In this document: in pieces, positions 25,761 through 34,424 of the stretch
How positions within the stretch are numbered: position 1 is the stretch's first letter
How the letters are laid out: every line of letters starts with the position of its first letter
Source: Pseudoalteromonas rubra
GTDB lineage: Bacteria; Pseudomonadota; Gammaproteobacteria; Enterobacterales; Alteromonadaceae
Assembly: GCF_000967655.1 (NCBI RefSeq)
Contig: NZ_JXYA01000059.1
Coordinates: 1 to 47,804, forward strand
Direction: 5' to 3'
Length of the DNA: 47,804 nucleotides
Made by a program: the position numbers and the translations under genes
The notes under the pieces: generated by a model
What the model was told of the DNA's origin: nothing
The model's input: only the letters and a program-made list of their open reading frames with translations
Databases searched by the model: none

Positions 25761-26489
25761 CTAAAAGCGGCTATATCTGAAGTAATCCCGCTCTTGTGCG
25801 CCGTTAAGCGGCATTTCATGGTATTTTACGACGCCGCTTATGTTTCCCCCTCTGAGGCTCGCCGCTTCTTTTTCACTCAGACTTACTGTGCGCTCAGCAC
25901 ATCGCGCCTGAGTATGCATTGTTCCGGTGCTATGACTATTTGTTGCCAAATCAGCAGGATAGCTGTGGTTGAGCAAGGGCCCGGTGCTGTTGGCAATTTG
26001 CGTCAGCAAGTAAGTGCGTCCGGTTTGTTGTGCAGCCTGACCAAACTGATATTTTAACCCCAGCAGTAGCGCGTCAAAATCATGGGGTGAAATGGTTGTC
26101 AGACTCTGAAACTGCGCGCTGCCACTGACGGCTTGCGTATCTAGTTGCGCATAGTAAGACGCGGCATCTAAATTCAGCCCATCCAGCTTATAGTGTTGCA
26201 AAAAATCGACCACGCTCTGACAGAATAGCTGACAGCCATTGATGTCCTGGCTGAGGTAGCGCCAGCCGTTATCATCAGGTGACAGACTGAGCAATAACCG
26301 GGTGTCGGGGTAGTTAGCGCGTGTCGCATCCAGATGTGCCGCAAAGGCAGCTTCGCCACCGGCTGCGACAAGTCGGGCGCCATCCAGACCCGCCGGTCTG
26401 ACTTGTGCGCCACTGATGTATATCGCTTGCTCGCAACCTTTACGTTGTGCTTCGGTCTCTGTCGGACATGTTTTGTGTTCAAAAGTCAT
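25761..26489 (-). CDS. GH18-like protein lacking the catalytic glutamate
   Basis: The product is 242 residues without a signal peptide. The centre carries VVDFLQHYKLDGLNLDAAS, which matches the active-site strand of family 18 glycoside hydrolases (DGxDxDxE) but with Asn at the second acidic position and Ala where the proton-donor Glu should be. The barrel is also short, about 240 residues rather than 300-400. It may be a glycan-binding or pseudoenzyme form, or a truncated gene. There is no good ribosome site before the ATG. Tentative family call; the central motif is the only strong evidence. Confidence 0.55.
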   Translation of the reverse strand: MTFEHKTCPTETEAQRKGCEQAIYISGAQVRPAGLDGARLVAAGGEAAFAAHLDATRANYPDTRLLLSLSPDDNGWRYLSQDINGCQLFCQSVVDFLQHYKLDGLNLDAASYYAQLDTQAVSGSAQFQSLTTISPHDFDALLLGLKYQFGQAAQQTGRTYLLTQIANSTGPLLNHSYPADLATNSHSTGTMHTQARCAERTVSLSEKEAASLRGGNISGVVKYHEMPLNGAQERDYFRYSRF

Positions 26490-26552
26490 AGTAACAACTT
26501 AATCATTCACCTATCTGGGACAATACTATGACGAATCGTGCTCAGCGGGACC

Positions 26553-26580
26553 ATTACACCAGTATTACACTCTATTACAC
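26553..26580. promoter_or_regulatory. Three phased ATTACAC heptamers in a divergent promoter region
   Basis: ATTACAC occurs exactly at 26553-26559, 26564-26570 and 26574-26580, spaced 11 and 10 bases, so all three face the same side of the helix. They lie 64 bases upstream of the minus-strand GH18-like gene and 120 bases before the plus-strand gene at 26700. This looks like a cooperative binding site for an unidentified regulator. Confidence 0.4.
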
Positions 26581-26699
26581 GCGCTGGTGATGTGCTTTGC
26601 GTTGTGGTAAAAGTAATAATAATTCGCGGATTTTATTGGTGTTTTTAAAAGCACCGAGTAAGCTCAATAAGCGCACTAACCACATAGGGAGCGACTAAG

Positions 26700-27242
26700 A
26701 TGAAAAAAATTGTTTTAAAGCTTGAGCAAAATGCTGACAACTTTTTGTTTAAACTAAGCCCGAAGGCGACAAGTACGGATTGGGATCTGACCTACTATGA
26801 TCCAGCGACTCAACAATATGAAGCGCCAACCCAGGATACTCAATTTAATGTTGAGTTTGAACTGGGAGAAGCGTGTTTTGACAGCAATATTTCAGGTTTG
26901 GCTCGCCGTGCTCTGGCCTCTAAGCAACAGGCTGTGTTTATTGTCGAGATGGACGACACCAGTACAGATGGAGACTGGCGCTTTTGGCAAAATGGCATTT
27001 CTTTGTCCAGTGAACAAGACGAGCAGGATTACACACTAAATGCGCAGGTGCAAAATCAGGGTAAAACACTGGTGCTGACCATCAACAATGTGTTTAGCAA
27101 CGCTGCCTTGTGCGCAGGTGAATTCGATAAAATTGATTTCAGATTTGTCGCGGTAAGACTGAATAAATCAGCAGGCCAGCTAAACGAGATCTTCTACTCG
27201 CAAGATCCTCGCATCGGCGTGCGCCGCGACAAGCCGGCATAA
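26700..27242 (+). CDS. Unknown protein (180 aa)
   Basis: An acidic, soluble, mostly beta protein with no signal peptide. It opens with IVLKLEQNADNFLFKLSPKA and closes with FDKIDFRFVAVRLNKSAGQL and a short basic tail RIGVRRDKPA. The alternating strand pattern suggests a beta-sandwich. I do not recognise the family. GGGAGCGACTAAG before the start is a good ribosome site. It is convergent with the kinase gene. Confidence 0.6.
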   Translation: MKKIVLKLEQNADNFLFKLSPKATSTDWDLTYYDPATQQYEAPTQDTQFNVEFELGEACFDSNISGLARRALASKQQAVFIVEMDDTSTDGDWRFWQNGISLSSEQDEQDYTLNAQVQNQGKTLVLTINNVFSNAALCAGEFDKIDFRFVAVRLNKSAGQLNEIFYSQDPRIGVRRDKPA

Positions 27243-27258
27243 CCAGAGCGGACTGAGT

Positions 27259-27283
27259 ACGTCAACCTTACTTAGGTTGACGT
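27259..27283. terminator. Bidirectional terminator overlapping the kinase stop
   Basis: ACGTCAACCT (27259-27268) and AGGTTGACGT (27274-27283) form a perfect 10-base stem with a 5-base loop between the convergent genes; the stem overlaps the stop codon of the kinase gene. Confidence 0.65.
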
Positions 27284-29886
27284 CTTGGACACAAGGTAGC
27301 GCCAGCGGAGCGGTTAACAATCTCAACAAACTCAGCTCTTTGGCACAGGTTTTCGAACCACGGCAGGTTAAACCAAACCGCGCCATAACCGACAGACATA
27401 GCAGCTTTGACATTGACCAGTGCTGAGGTCAGCTCACCGACCTGAGCATACACGAGTGCAGCCGTGAACGCATATTCACTATTGTCTGGTGATAGTTTGA
27501 TTGCCTTGTTAAGTAAGGTTACAGCGGTTTCATGGTTTCCTATCTGTGCATGCGCCTGGGCGGCATCCAGTAAGTCGTAGAAATCGTCGGATGTGCTATT
27601 ACGTTCGATGACCTGTTGATAGTAGCGCGTTGCTTCGCGCATATTTCCATTGAGCTTTTCAATATCAGCCAGGTTGAGTAAAAAGAGCGAGTTGTTTTCT
27701 ATTTCACTCAATGGGCTGGCGGTTTCCAGCGCCTTAGCAAATTGGCCATTGAGCATGTAGCACAGTGCTAATACGTTGATATCAAATGGTTGTGGGTCTG
27801 CCGATACCACCTTGGTATAACGCTCGATGGCCTGCTCAATATTGCCCTGTGCAAGGTGAATATCTGCAAGCAGCTGATTGGTTAGATAGTCATCGGGCGA
27901 CAGCTGGAGTACTTCATTCAGGTAATGTTTTGCCTGCTCAAACTCGCTATTCTGATAATAGGTGTTAGCAAGGTTAAACATAATGGAGGTATTCTTTCTC
28001 AGCGCCATTGCGGTGTGCAAGTGTTCAATTGCGGCCTTTAAATCGCCTTGCTGTTTAGCGCGCTTTGACAGGATCACGGCTAAATCATAGGTGCTGAAAT
28101 TGCGTGTCCGGGCACTGAGCAGGTGTTTGTCAAACAGGGCGTCGTTATGGCTTGCCAGCGCCAGTAGCATCATTTCTTTATCGAAGAGTGCTTTTTGCTG
28201 ATAACTTGCTGGTGCGTTGGTCAGTATATTTTGCAATTGACTCAGCAGCTGCTCGTTTTTAGTTTGGTGGTGCAGCGTTAAGCTGATATCGCTGTAAAGC
28301 CCGTAGGCTGCGAACAGGTAAGGCGAGGTTGTCAGGAGCTGCTGCAATGCCTGCAAGTTGCTCAGATTATATGCCCCGTTATTCGATACATCCTGATAAA
28401 TTTGCAGATAACTTAAATAGTCTTGTTGCCTGATGGCCTTTACTGGCAGACTGCTTGGTGTTAAATCATTAAATAACTTTACAGCATGGGCCTGTGTGGA
28501 ATAGAAGTTTTCAATTTCACTGGTCAGTGCCATTGGCCAGCGGATCTGTTGCTGGACCGTCCACTTTTCTCCCCCAAGGCGGGTCAAAACGGTTTCACAG
28601 CTGTGCTCGCTACAGGTTAACTCGGTGCTAAGTATATCGGTTGCGCCAGTTGTGGCCGCAAGCTGCTGCAAAGTGGCATCTGATTGCGTCCTTTGTGCGA
28701 TAAGTTCTGTGTGCTGCCCCTCAATGATCAGCTGACGCAGTGCATGGTCAACGCTGGCCAGAGTACTTTTCTTGCGCTCATCATTGATTGGCTGTGTGAG
28801 GGTAAGCTGAGGATTGAGCACCAGCACGTAGCGTTTTTGTGGCTGTTCGGAATTAACCAGCCAGGCGCCGAGTATGCTCAACAACAGGAAAACGATAAGT
28901 GCTACACCAATACGCGCTTTATGGCGCTTGATAGGCGCAGGCAGCTCAGTTGCGCTTTCGGTGGTCAGGCTGTGTGGCTCAAACGGCACGGTCTCCTGCT
29001 CCATAATCGCATTTTGTGTGAGTGCAATCAGGATTTGTTCCAAACGTCTGGCCACTTGCCGTGCATCTGTTGGGCGCTCATGGGGGTCTGCTGATAACAG
29101 TTGATTCAGCAGGACACAAAGTGGCTCAGGCAGGGCAGGTAGTATTGCTTTGGCATCGTCATGCTCGCCATTTAATATACGCTCACGCAACTGAGCCTTA
29201 CCAAAAGGATGACGCCCGCTTATCAGCTCAAAGGCCAAAATACCGAACGCAAATAGATCTGATTGCGGGGTAAGCGTTTCACCGCGCAATTGTTCGGGCG
29301 AGGTGGCACTGATACTTCCGCGACTTTGATTCAGCGTCTGGGTGTGTGTTTCGTCTTTCGTCTGGCTAATTCGCGCAATGCCAAAGTCGGTGATTTTAAC
29401 CTGAAGGCTTGCATCAAGCAGGATATTGGCGGGCTTGAGATCGCAGTGAATAACGCCACACTGGTGAGCTGCAGCCACCCCATTGGCCACCTGGATCAGC
29501 AGCGTGAGTTTTTGCTCGAGGCTGAGTAGTTGCGTTTTTTGGTGATAAAACAGCGTACTGCCATCTACGTACTCCATGATCAGGTAGACCTGTGAGGGGG
29601 TTGTGATTATATCGTAAAGCTGCACGATATGCGTGTGGTTTAACCTGGCCAGGATCTGAGCTTCGCCAAGGGCGACAGAGATATCTTCCTCTGCGTTTTG
29701 CATCTTTAGGCGTTTAATCGCGACCAGGCGGTTCAGCCGGGTGTCTTGTGCCAGCAGCACTTCGCCCATGCCTCCTTCCCCTAACACTTTTTTAACATGG
29801 TAGTGTTTTGGTAAGTCAGCCTGTTGCGCAGTGGACGTGCTATCCGTCGGCTGTGATGAGGATGAAGGGGGGTGCGATTTATCCAT
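27268..29886 (-). CDS. Membrane-bound Ser/Thr protein kinase with C-terminal TPRs
   Basis: An 872-residue protein. Residues ~30-290 are a Hanks-type kinase: GEGGMGEV (36-43), VAIKRLK (Lys58), HCDLKPAN (Asp149, Lys151, Asn154), DFGIA (167-171) and SPEQL. The catalytic loop has Cys in place of the Arg of HRD, so it is a non-RD kinase. A single membrane helix lies near residues 325-345 (IGVALIVFLLLSILGAWLV). The periplasmic half has a ~150-residue region and then about eight TPRs (for example LAQGNIEQAIERYTKVVSAD). It is divergent from an FHA-domain protein, its likely phosphorylated partner. Soluble kinase inside and repeats outside suggest a sensor of an extracytoplasmic signal. Confidence 0.9.
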   Translation of the reverse strand: MDKSHPPSSSSQPTDSTSTAQQADLPKHYHVKKVLGEGGMGEVLLAQDTRLNRLVAIKRLKMQNAEEDISVALGEAQILARLNHTHIVQLYDIITTPSQVYLIMEYVDGSTLFYHQKTQLLSLEQKLTLLIQVANGVAAAHQCGVIHCDLKPANILLDASLQVKITDFGIARISQTKDETHTQTLNQSRGSISATSPEQLRGETLTPQSDLFAFGILAFELISGRHPFGKAQLRERILNGEHDDAKAILPALPEPLCVLLNQLLSADPHERPTDARQVARRLEQILIALTQNAIMEQETVPFEPHSLTTESATELPAPIKRHKARIGVALIVFLLLSILGAWLVNSEQPQKRYVLVLNPQLTLTQPINDERKKSTLASVDHALRQLIIEGQHTELIAQRTQSDATLQQLAATTGATDILSTELTCSEHSCETVLTRLGGEKWTVQQQIRWPMALTSEIENFYSTQAHAVKLFNDLTPSSLPVKAIRQQDYLSYLQIYQDVSNNGAYNLSNLQALQQLLTTSPYLFAAYGLYSDISLTLHHQTKNEQLLSQLQNILTNAPASYQQKALFDKEMMLLALASHNDALFDKHLLSARTRNFSTYDLAVILSKRAKQQGDLKAAIEHLHTAMALRKNTSIMFNLANTYYQNSEFEQAKHYLNEVLQLSPDDYLTNQLLADIHLAQGNIEQAIERYTKVVSADPQPFDINVLALCYMLNGQFAKALETASPLSEIENNSLFLLNLADIEKLNGNMREATRYYQQVIERNSTSDDFYDLLDAAQAHAQIGNHETAVTLLNKAIKLSPDNSEYAFTAALVYAQVGELTSALVNVKAAMSVGYGAVWFNLPWFENLCQRAEFVEIVNRSAGATLCPRRQPK

Positions 29887-30187
29887 GTTACTTTTTGTCT
29901 ATTACCTTACGGGTGCTATCGCCTTAGGCGTGTTCGTGGTGCCGGAAAAATGGCATTACAAAAGAACCACATGTACCGAATTGTCATAGTAACGTTTAAG
30001 CAAATTAAATACCAGCTTATCAGATTAACAGGTCCATCTGATTGTTTTGAATATGACAATATTGTGGTGTAATGTGGTGAAATCGGTGTTTTTCAAAAAC
30101 GGTGTTACGATTAATAAGGAACAGATCTCAAGGTCGGGCCCAGTGGTGATACTGGCAGCCTGCCTGAGCCGTTATCGAGGAGCGACT
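29887..30187. promoter_or_regulatory. Divergent promoter region of kinase and FHA genes
   Basis: This 301-base region drives two divergent genes. It has an AT-rich part around 30000-30115. Several ATGs in frame with the FHA gene occur here (for example at 30047), but none has a ribosome site; GAGGAG at 30176-30182, just before 30188, identifies the real start. Confidence 0.5.
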
Positions 30188-31189
30188 ATGGCCACGCTAA
30201 AACATAAACAGCAATCTAAGTATTTATATTTAAAGTCTTTTCATCGTTTTGGGCGACTTAAGCACTCTGTGGACAGCTGCTTTGATGAGTTGGCTATTTC
30301 CCGGATCCATGCCGTGATTGAGTGGCAGCAAGGTTACTGGTACTTACGCGATCTGAGCCGTAATGGGACCTGGCTAAACGATGCAAGAGTGCCATACAAT
30401 CAGGACGTTGCTTTAAACGTAAACGATGAAATTCGCTTTTCTGAGTCAAGTTGTCATAGCTTCAGTGTGACTGATCTGGCACCACCCGAGGATTTATTGG
30501 TGCCTTACAGTCATGATGAACTCGTTGATGGTAAAACACCGGTGATCCAGCTTGAAAACTATCATTTATTACCCAGCGAGTCAGATCCTGAGCTAATCGT
30601 CTACTTCAATAATGCAGAGCAAACCTGGTGCTATGAAGAAGTTGGCTCGGAGCATCCGGTGAGTATTACCGATGGCGAGCAACTACGCTTTGCTCAGCAG
30701 GTATGGAGTTTGATCCAAACTCGTGCCAGCCAGCAAGAGTGCACCGCAGAAGTGACCGAAACCGATCCGTGCGATCTTGAGTATGTATTCACGCTGAGTC
30801 AGGATGAGGAATATGCTGAATTACAGGTGACACAGGCGCAGGAAAAAGTGGATTTTGAAACCCGGACACACCATTACCTGACCGCCTTACTGGCCAGATA
30901 TAAGGTGAAAGACATGCAGCATCAGGTAGATGATGCCTCACAAGGTTGGGTGTCGGTCAAGCAGTTATCACGCGACCTGGGGCTGACAGAAAGCCACATT
31001 AATATCCAGATCCACCGCGCGCGCAAGCAGTTTGTTGATCGGATGAAAGACAAGTCAATGGCTGAATCTCTTATTGAGCGTAAACGCGGCAGGGTGCGCT
31101 TTGGTGGCAGGCATTTCAGTATTGTTAAAGGCCAGCAGCTCGAGGCGTCTACTATGTACCAACAAAGTGATGAACTGCTGGTGAGTTGA
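30188..31189 (+). CDS. FHA-domain protein with helical/winged-helix C-terminus
   Basis: From the ATG at 30188 the protein has 333 residues. Residues ~12-95 are a forkhead-associated phosphothreonine-binding domain: FGRLKHS, the key SRIHAVI (Ser38, Arg39, His41) and SRNGTWLN (Asn59). A middle acidic region (DPCDLEYVFTLSQDEEYAEL) is followed by WVSVKQLSRDLGLTESHINI, a winged-helix-like segment, and a basic tail. The FHA domain probably binds phosphothreonine made by the divergently encoded kinase; the C-terminus suggests DNA binding or transcription control. Both roles are inferred from context. Confidence 0.8.
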   Translation: MATLKHKQQSKYLYLKSFHRFGRLKHSVDSCFDELAISRIHAVIEWQQGYWYLRDLSRNGTWLNDARVPYNQDVALNVNDEIRFSESSCHSFSVTDLAPPEDLLVPYSHDELVDGKTPVIQLENYHLLPSESDPELIVYFNNAEQTWCYEEVGSEHPVSITDGEQLRFAQQVWSLIQTRASQQECTAEVTETDPCDLEYVFTLSQDEEYAELQVTQAQEKVDFETRTHHYLTALLARYKVKDMQHQVDDASQGWVSVKQLSRDLGLTESHINIQIHRARKQFVDRMKDKSMAESLIERKRGRVRFGGRHFSIVKGQQLEASTMYQQSDELLVS

Positions 31190-31225
31190 TAGCAGCGAGC
31201 TGGTGCACATAGTTGCACTATACTG

Positions 31226-31257
31226 GTAAGCCCGATAAACGCTCGGGCTTACGTTTG
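31226..31257 (+). terminator. Rho-independent-like terminator after the FHA gene
   Basis: GTAAGCCCGA (31226-31235) pairs perfectly with TCGGGCTTAC (31243-31252), followed by GTTTGG. It lies 37 bases after the FHA stop codon. Confidence 0.7.
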
Positions 31258-31280
31258 GGTCATACCTGAAGGTGGCAGGT

Positions 31281-31445
31281 CTAGTATTCCAAGGCCCATC
31301 CGAAGTACGCTTTAAGGTTTTGGCCTTTTATTACCTTTCCTTGCTCATCCAGTGTGACATGGTAACGCCATTGCTGCAGCGCATCTATGCCAGCCTGGTC
31401 AAAAATGCCCTTGGGCGTCGATTCTAAGACAGCAATGTTGCGTGG
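31281..31445 (-). pseudogene. C-terminal remnant of a TonB-family protein
   Basis: Translated on the minus strand, 54 codons upstream of a TAG at 31281-31283 give a clear TonB_C tail: AVLESTPKGIFDQAGIDAL then QQWRYHVTLDEQGK and VIKGQNLKAYFGWALEY. The frame closes upstream at a TAG at 31446-31448 and has no start codon, so the rest of the gene is missing. No mobile element flanks it. It explains most of the otherwise gene-free gap between 31190 and 31596. Confidence 0.7.
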
Positions 31446-31596
31446 CTAATAGCGCTTCTTTTTGCATTCATCCCGAACGGTTTGCTGGCCCCCAAACTCT
31501 GCAATAAGATTGAAAACCGTTTACTTAAAAAGCTTTGCCTGTTGCCGGGTTGCCCCGGCTTTGGCGACAATAATATAAATAACGAGCAGGACGATT

Positions 31597-32949
31597 ATGC
31601 AGAGAATTTTGGGATTATTTTTGAGCTTGTGCACGATAAGCACTCCCGCTATGGCCGAGGAATATGCACAGGGCCGTCAGATATCGGCATTGCCGGATGT
31701 GTTGTCATTCAGGGAGCGTGTTCAGCCCATCAATGATATGGTGACAGATCGCTTGGATAACTTACTTCCTGAGCTGATGCGTGAAGCGGACTTGGATATG
31801 TGGCTGGTCATCAACCGCGAATATGGCGAAGATAAGCTGTTTTATACCCTGGTGCCGCAGCCCACGTTTGCAGCGCGCCGGACCACTTTACTGGTGTTTT
31901 CAAAACAAGCGGATGGCAGCGTTGAGCGCTTTAGTGTGAGCCGTTATCCCATTGGCGAGTTGTACCCGACTGTATGGGAAGGGGGCACAAAGGCTCAACA
32001 GTGGCAGCGTCTGGCTGAGGTGATTGCCGAGCGTGACCCGAAACGCATTGGGATTAATGTGAGTGAAGACTGGGCACTGGCCGATGGCCTAAGCGTTGGA
32101 CTACATAAGCAACTGTTGAAGGTATTGCCGGGCAAATATCAGGAACGCCTGGTGAGCGCCGAAAAACTGGTGATCCGTTGGCTGGAAACGCGCAGTCAAA
32201 AAGAGCTTAATGTTTACCCGCAGGCGGTGACACTGGCGCGCCGGGTAATTGCAGAAGCATTCTCCAATAAGGTGATCACACCCGGCGTGACTACTACCAA
32301 AGACGTTGAATGGTACTTACGCGAGCGCTTTGAAGAATTACAGCTCAGACCCTGGTTCCAGCCGTATGTGAATATTCAACGTCAGGGCGACAAAACCAGT
32401 AAAGACGATGTGTTTATTGGTGAATACAATCGCACTATTTTACCCGGAGACATTATCCACACCGATGTGGGTATTTGTTATCTGAATCAGTGCACGGATA
32501 CACAGGAAATGGGCTACGTTCTAAAGCTACACGAAACCGATGTACCAGCAGGTCTGAAACAGGCTATGGCCATAGGCAATCGCTGGCAGGATATTTTGAC
32601 CAGTAACTTTAAATCAGGGTTAACGGGCAATGAGATCCTGGCCAATACCATTAAACAAAGTAAAGCGGCAGGCATCGTCAGCAGTACTTATACCCATCCG
32701 CTCGGCTTTGTTGGTCATGCGCCTGGGCCAACCATTGGCATGTGGGATAATCAGGGGCCGACACCGGTACAGGGAGACTGGAAACTGCATCCAAACACAG
32801 TTTATGCCATTGAGGGAAACATTAAGACGCAGCTACCGGAGTGGGACAACCAGTGGATCCAAATTAAGCTGGAACAAGATGCGGTATTCGATGGTAAGCA
32901 CGTCTGGTATCTGGCAGGCCGTCAGACACAATGGCATGTGATCAGATAA
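31597..32949 (+). CDS. Secreted M24-family metallopeptidase (Xaa-Pro aminopeptidase-like)
   Basis: The 450-residue protein has a signal peptide (ending at AMA-EE, about residue 20), an N-terminal creatinase-like domain and a C-terminal pita-bread domain. The metal-binding set of M24 is present: the Asp pair in HTDVGICYLNQCTDTQEMGY, His in GFVGHAPGPTIG, Glu in YAIEGNIKTQLP and the last Glu in IQIKLEQDAVF. It should cleave N-terminal residues before proline from peptides in the periplasm or outside the cell. GAGCAGGACGATT lies before the ATG. Monocistronic. Confidence 0.87.
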   Translation: MQRILGLFLSLCTISTPAMAEEYAQGRQISALPDVLSFRERVQPINDMVTDRLDNLLPELMREADLDMWLVINREYGEDKLFYTLVPQPTFAARRTTLLVFSKQADGSVERFSVSRYPIGELYPTVWEGGTKAQQWQRLAEVIAERDPKRIGINVSEDWALADGLSVGLHKQLLKVLPGKYQERLVSAEKLVIRWLETRSQKELNVYPQAVTLARRVIAEAFSNKVITPGVTTTKDVEWYLRERFEELQLRPWFQPYVNIQRQGDKTSKDDVFIGEYNRTILPGDIIHTDVGICYLNQCTDTQEMGYVLKLHETDVPAGLKQAMAIGNRWQDILTSNFKSGLTGNEILANTIKQSKAAGIVSSTYTHPLGFVGHAPGPTIGMWDNQGPTPVQGDWKLHPNTVYAIEGNIKTQLPEWDNQWIQIKLEQDAVFDGKHVWYLAGRQTQWHVIR

Positions 32950-33171
32950 CGTTTTATCAGCGCTTACAAGGAGGCAGGTGCAACTATCACGAGTATTGTA
33001 CATACTTCGAAAAGGCAATCAGCGGTATATTGGTGCGGCAATTTGGCGCCATAGTGCGGCACCTAATTGCAACTAAGGGCAGGGTGTATTGGTAATTCTC
33101 TAAATTTAAAGGGTATTTAGAAGTGGCGTAGGTTTTGCTTAAGTAACAAAACATTCACAAGGAGACGAATT

Positions 33172-33639
33172 ATGATTTTAAACACTTCTATCCAGGGCGC
33201 AGTGAGCCCAGTCTCGCAGTATGCTTCCGTAAAAACGACCAACACGGAAGCTGATGTCAGTAACCAATCTACACAAGCCAGCGCCACGGCCGTGAAGCAT
33301 ACATGGGATTCTTTTCGGGATGATGTTGAATCAGATCCTGTATTTGCAAGAGAAATGGCAGAAGCCATCACTTTTATCCCTAACAAAATGACCGTTAACC
33401 TCAATGAGGCGCCACCACTGACTGATCCCGTTGCACACAAAAAGTGGGCCGATCAGTCCGTCGAGTTTGACCGAATTGCCGAACAGGTGACTGAGCAACG
33501 TATTGCTTTGTTCAATCGTATGAAAGGTGAGGGAGCCTCTGATGCTGATATTTATAACGAAATGATTGCGTTTAATAAAACGCTGCCAATGGACTATCAG
33601 GCAAAAGCGGGCATGTTAAGTGTTAATGAGTATGCGTGA
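33172..33639 (+). CDS. Unknown small protein (155 aa)
   Basis: A 155-residue soluble protein. The first ~45 residues are Ser/Thr/Ala-rich and low-complexity, the rest acidic and helical (WDSFRDDVESDPVFAREMAE, FNRMKGEGASDADIYNEMIA). No signal peptide or known domain is visible. AAGGAGACGAATT gives a strong ribosome site, and a strong hairpin follows the stop, so it is a real and probably well-expressed single gene. I do not recognise the family. Confidence 0.7.
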   Translation: MILNTSIQGAVSPVSQYASVKTTNTEADVSNQSTQASATAVKHTWDSFRDDVESDPVFAREMAEAITFIPNKMTVNLNEAPPLTDPVAHKKWADQSVEFDRIAEQVTEQRIALFNRMKGEGASDADIYNEMIAFNKTLPMDYQAKAGMLSVNEYA

Positions 33640-33643
33640 TCTT

Positions 33644-33677
33644 TATAGGCCTTCTCTCGAAGGCCTATAGTTTATTT
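33644..33677. terminator. Strong terminator between convergent genes
   Basis: TATAGGCCTTC (33644-33654) pairs perfectly over 11 bases with GAAGGCCTATA (33659-33669) around a 4-base loop, followed by GTTTATTT. It sits in the 38-base gap between the genes ending at 33639 and 33678. Confidence 0.8.
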
Positions 33678-34196
33678 CTAATTATAATTGACGATAACCT
33701 GACTACGCTGCCCGTAAGCTGCGGGTGACAATGCGCTGCCATTGCCTCGGACACCAAATGCGAAGATAAACTTCTTGTTGGCAGCCTGATCATTGAAGTT
33801 AGTGAGTCGGCCTGATTTGCTGGCACTGACATTGACACAATTATTCGTTGAGTTAAGGCAAAGGTATACCAACATGCCTGGAGGTACGTATGAATAACTC
33901 CACGAGTAATGAACAGAAGTAATCTTTGAGCCAAAAGGCACGGAACCAACAACGGGAAGGTCCAGCGTGTAATATAGGCCCGTATTTCTTAATGTTGGTC
34001 CATAACCACTACTTGCCCAGGCACCGCCATTTATAGTAATCGGACCCTCAAGGTTGTTAGGTGAAATTTCTTCGGTAGACACTGAGATGGAAGGGTATAG
34101 CAGGTCATCAGGTTGAGTATTGGCTGCCGAAGCACTCGTCCATAAGACAGACGCAGATACCAGGCACAATGAATATATGTGTTTTTTTGTAAACAT
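33678..34196 (-). CDS. FlhE-like secreted protein outside any flagellar locus
   Basis: The 172-residue protein has a signal peptide (ending near ASA-AN, residue 24). The mature part follows the FlhE pattern: a GGAWASSGYGPTLRNTG opening, a PFGSKITSVHYSWSYSY strand pair, the PPGMLVYLCLNSTNNCVNVS segment with two cysteines that can form a disulfide, and the C-terminal GQRSQVIVNYN. In enterobacteria FlhE is periplasmic and encoded after flhBA; it prevents proton leak through, or helps control, the flagellar export gate. Here it stands alone between an unknown protein and a TonB-dependent receptor. Fold similarity rather than function may be all that is shared. Confidence 0.65.
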   Translation of the reverse strand: MFTKKHIYSLCLVSASVLWTSASAANTQPDDLLYPSISVSTEEISPNNLEGPITINGGAWASSGYGPTLRNTGLYYTLDLPVVGSVPFGSKITSVHYSWSYSYVPPGMLVYLCLNSTNNCVNVSASKSGRLTNFNDQAANKKFIFAFGVRGNGSALSPAAYGQRSQVIVNYN

Positions 34197-34376
34197 GTAC
34201 TAACTCCTTTTGTTGTAAAGGTGTTAGTGTTTTGTTTTTTCTTTGTTGTGTCAATTAAGTAATCTTCAAGTTACAAAATAGCTTTTTGAGTGAATTCTGA
34301 CGCAGGTATGAACTGTTCAAATCTCAGGATAAAAGTGCTGAGCGGGGAGGTGAGGCTCTAAATTGAAAAGCGTATA

Positions 34377-34406
34377 CCCCTACAGCTGAGCTTGCAGCTG
34401 CAGGGG
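34377..34406 (-). terminator. Hairpin after the TonB-dependent receptor gene
   Basis: CCCCT..CAGCTG (34377-34388) pairs with CAGCTG..AGGGG (34395-34406) with one bulge on each side. It lies just past the stop of the minus-strand receptor gene (34425). Confidence 0.45.
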
Positions 34407-34424
34407 AGTCAGTCCTGTGTAAAA

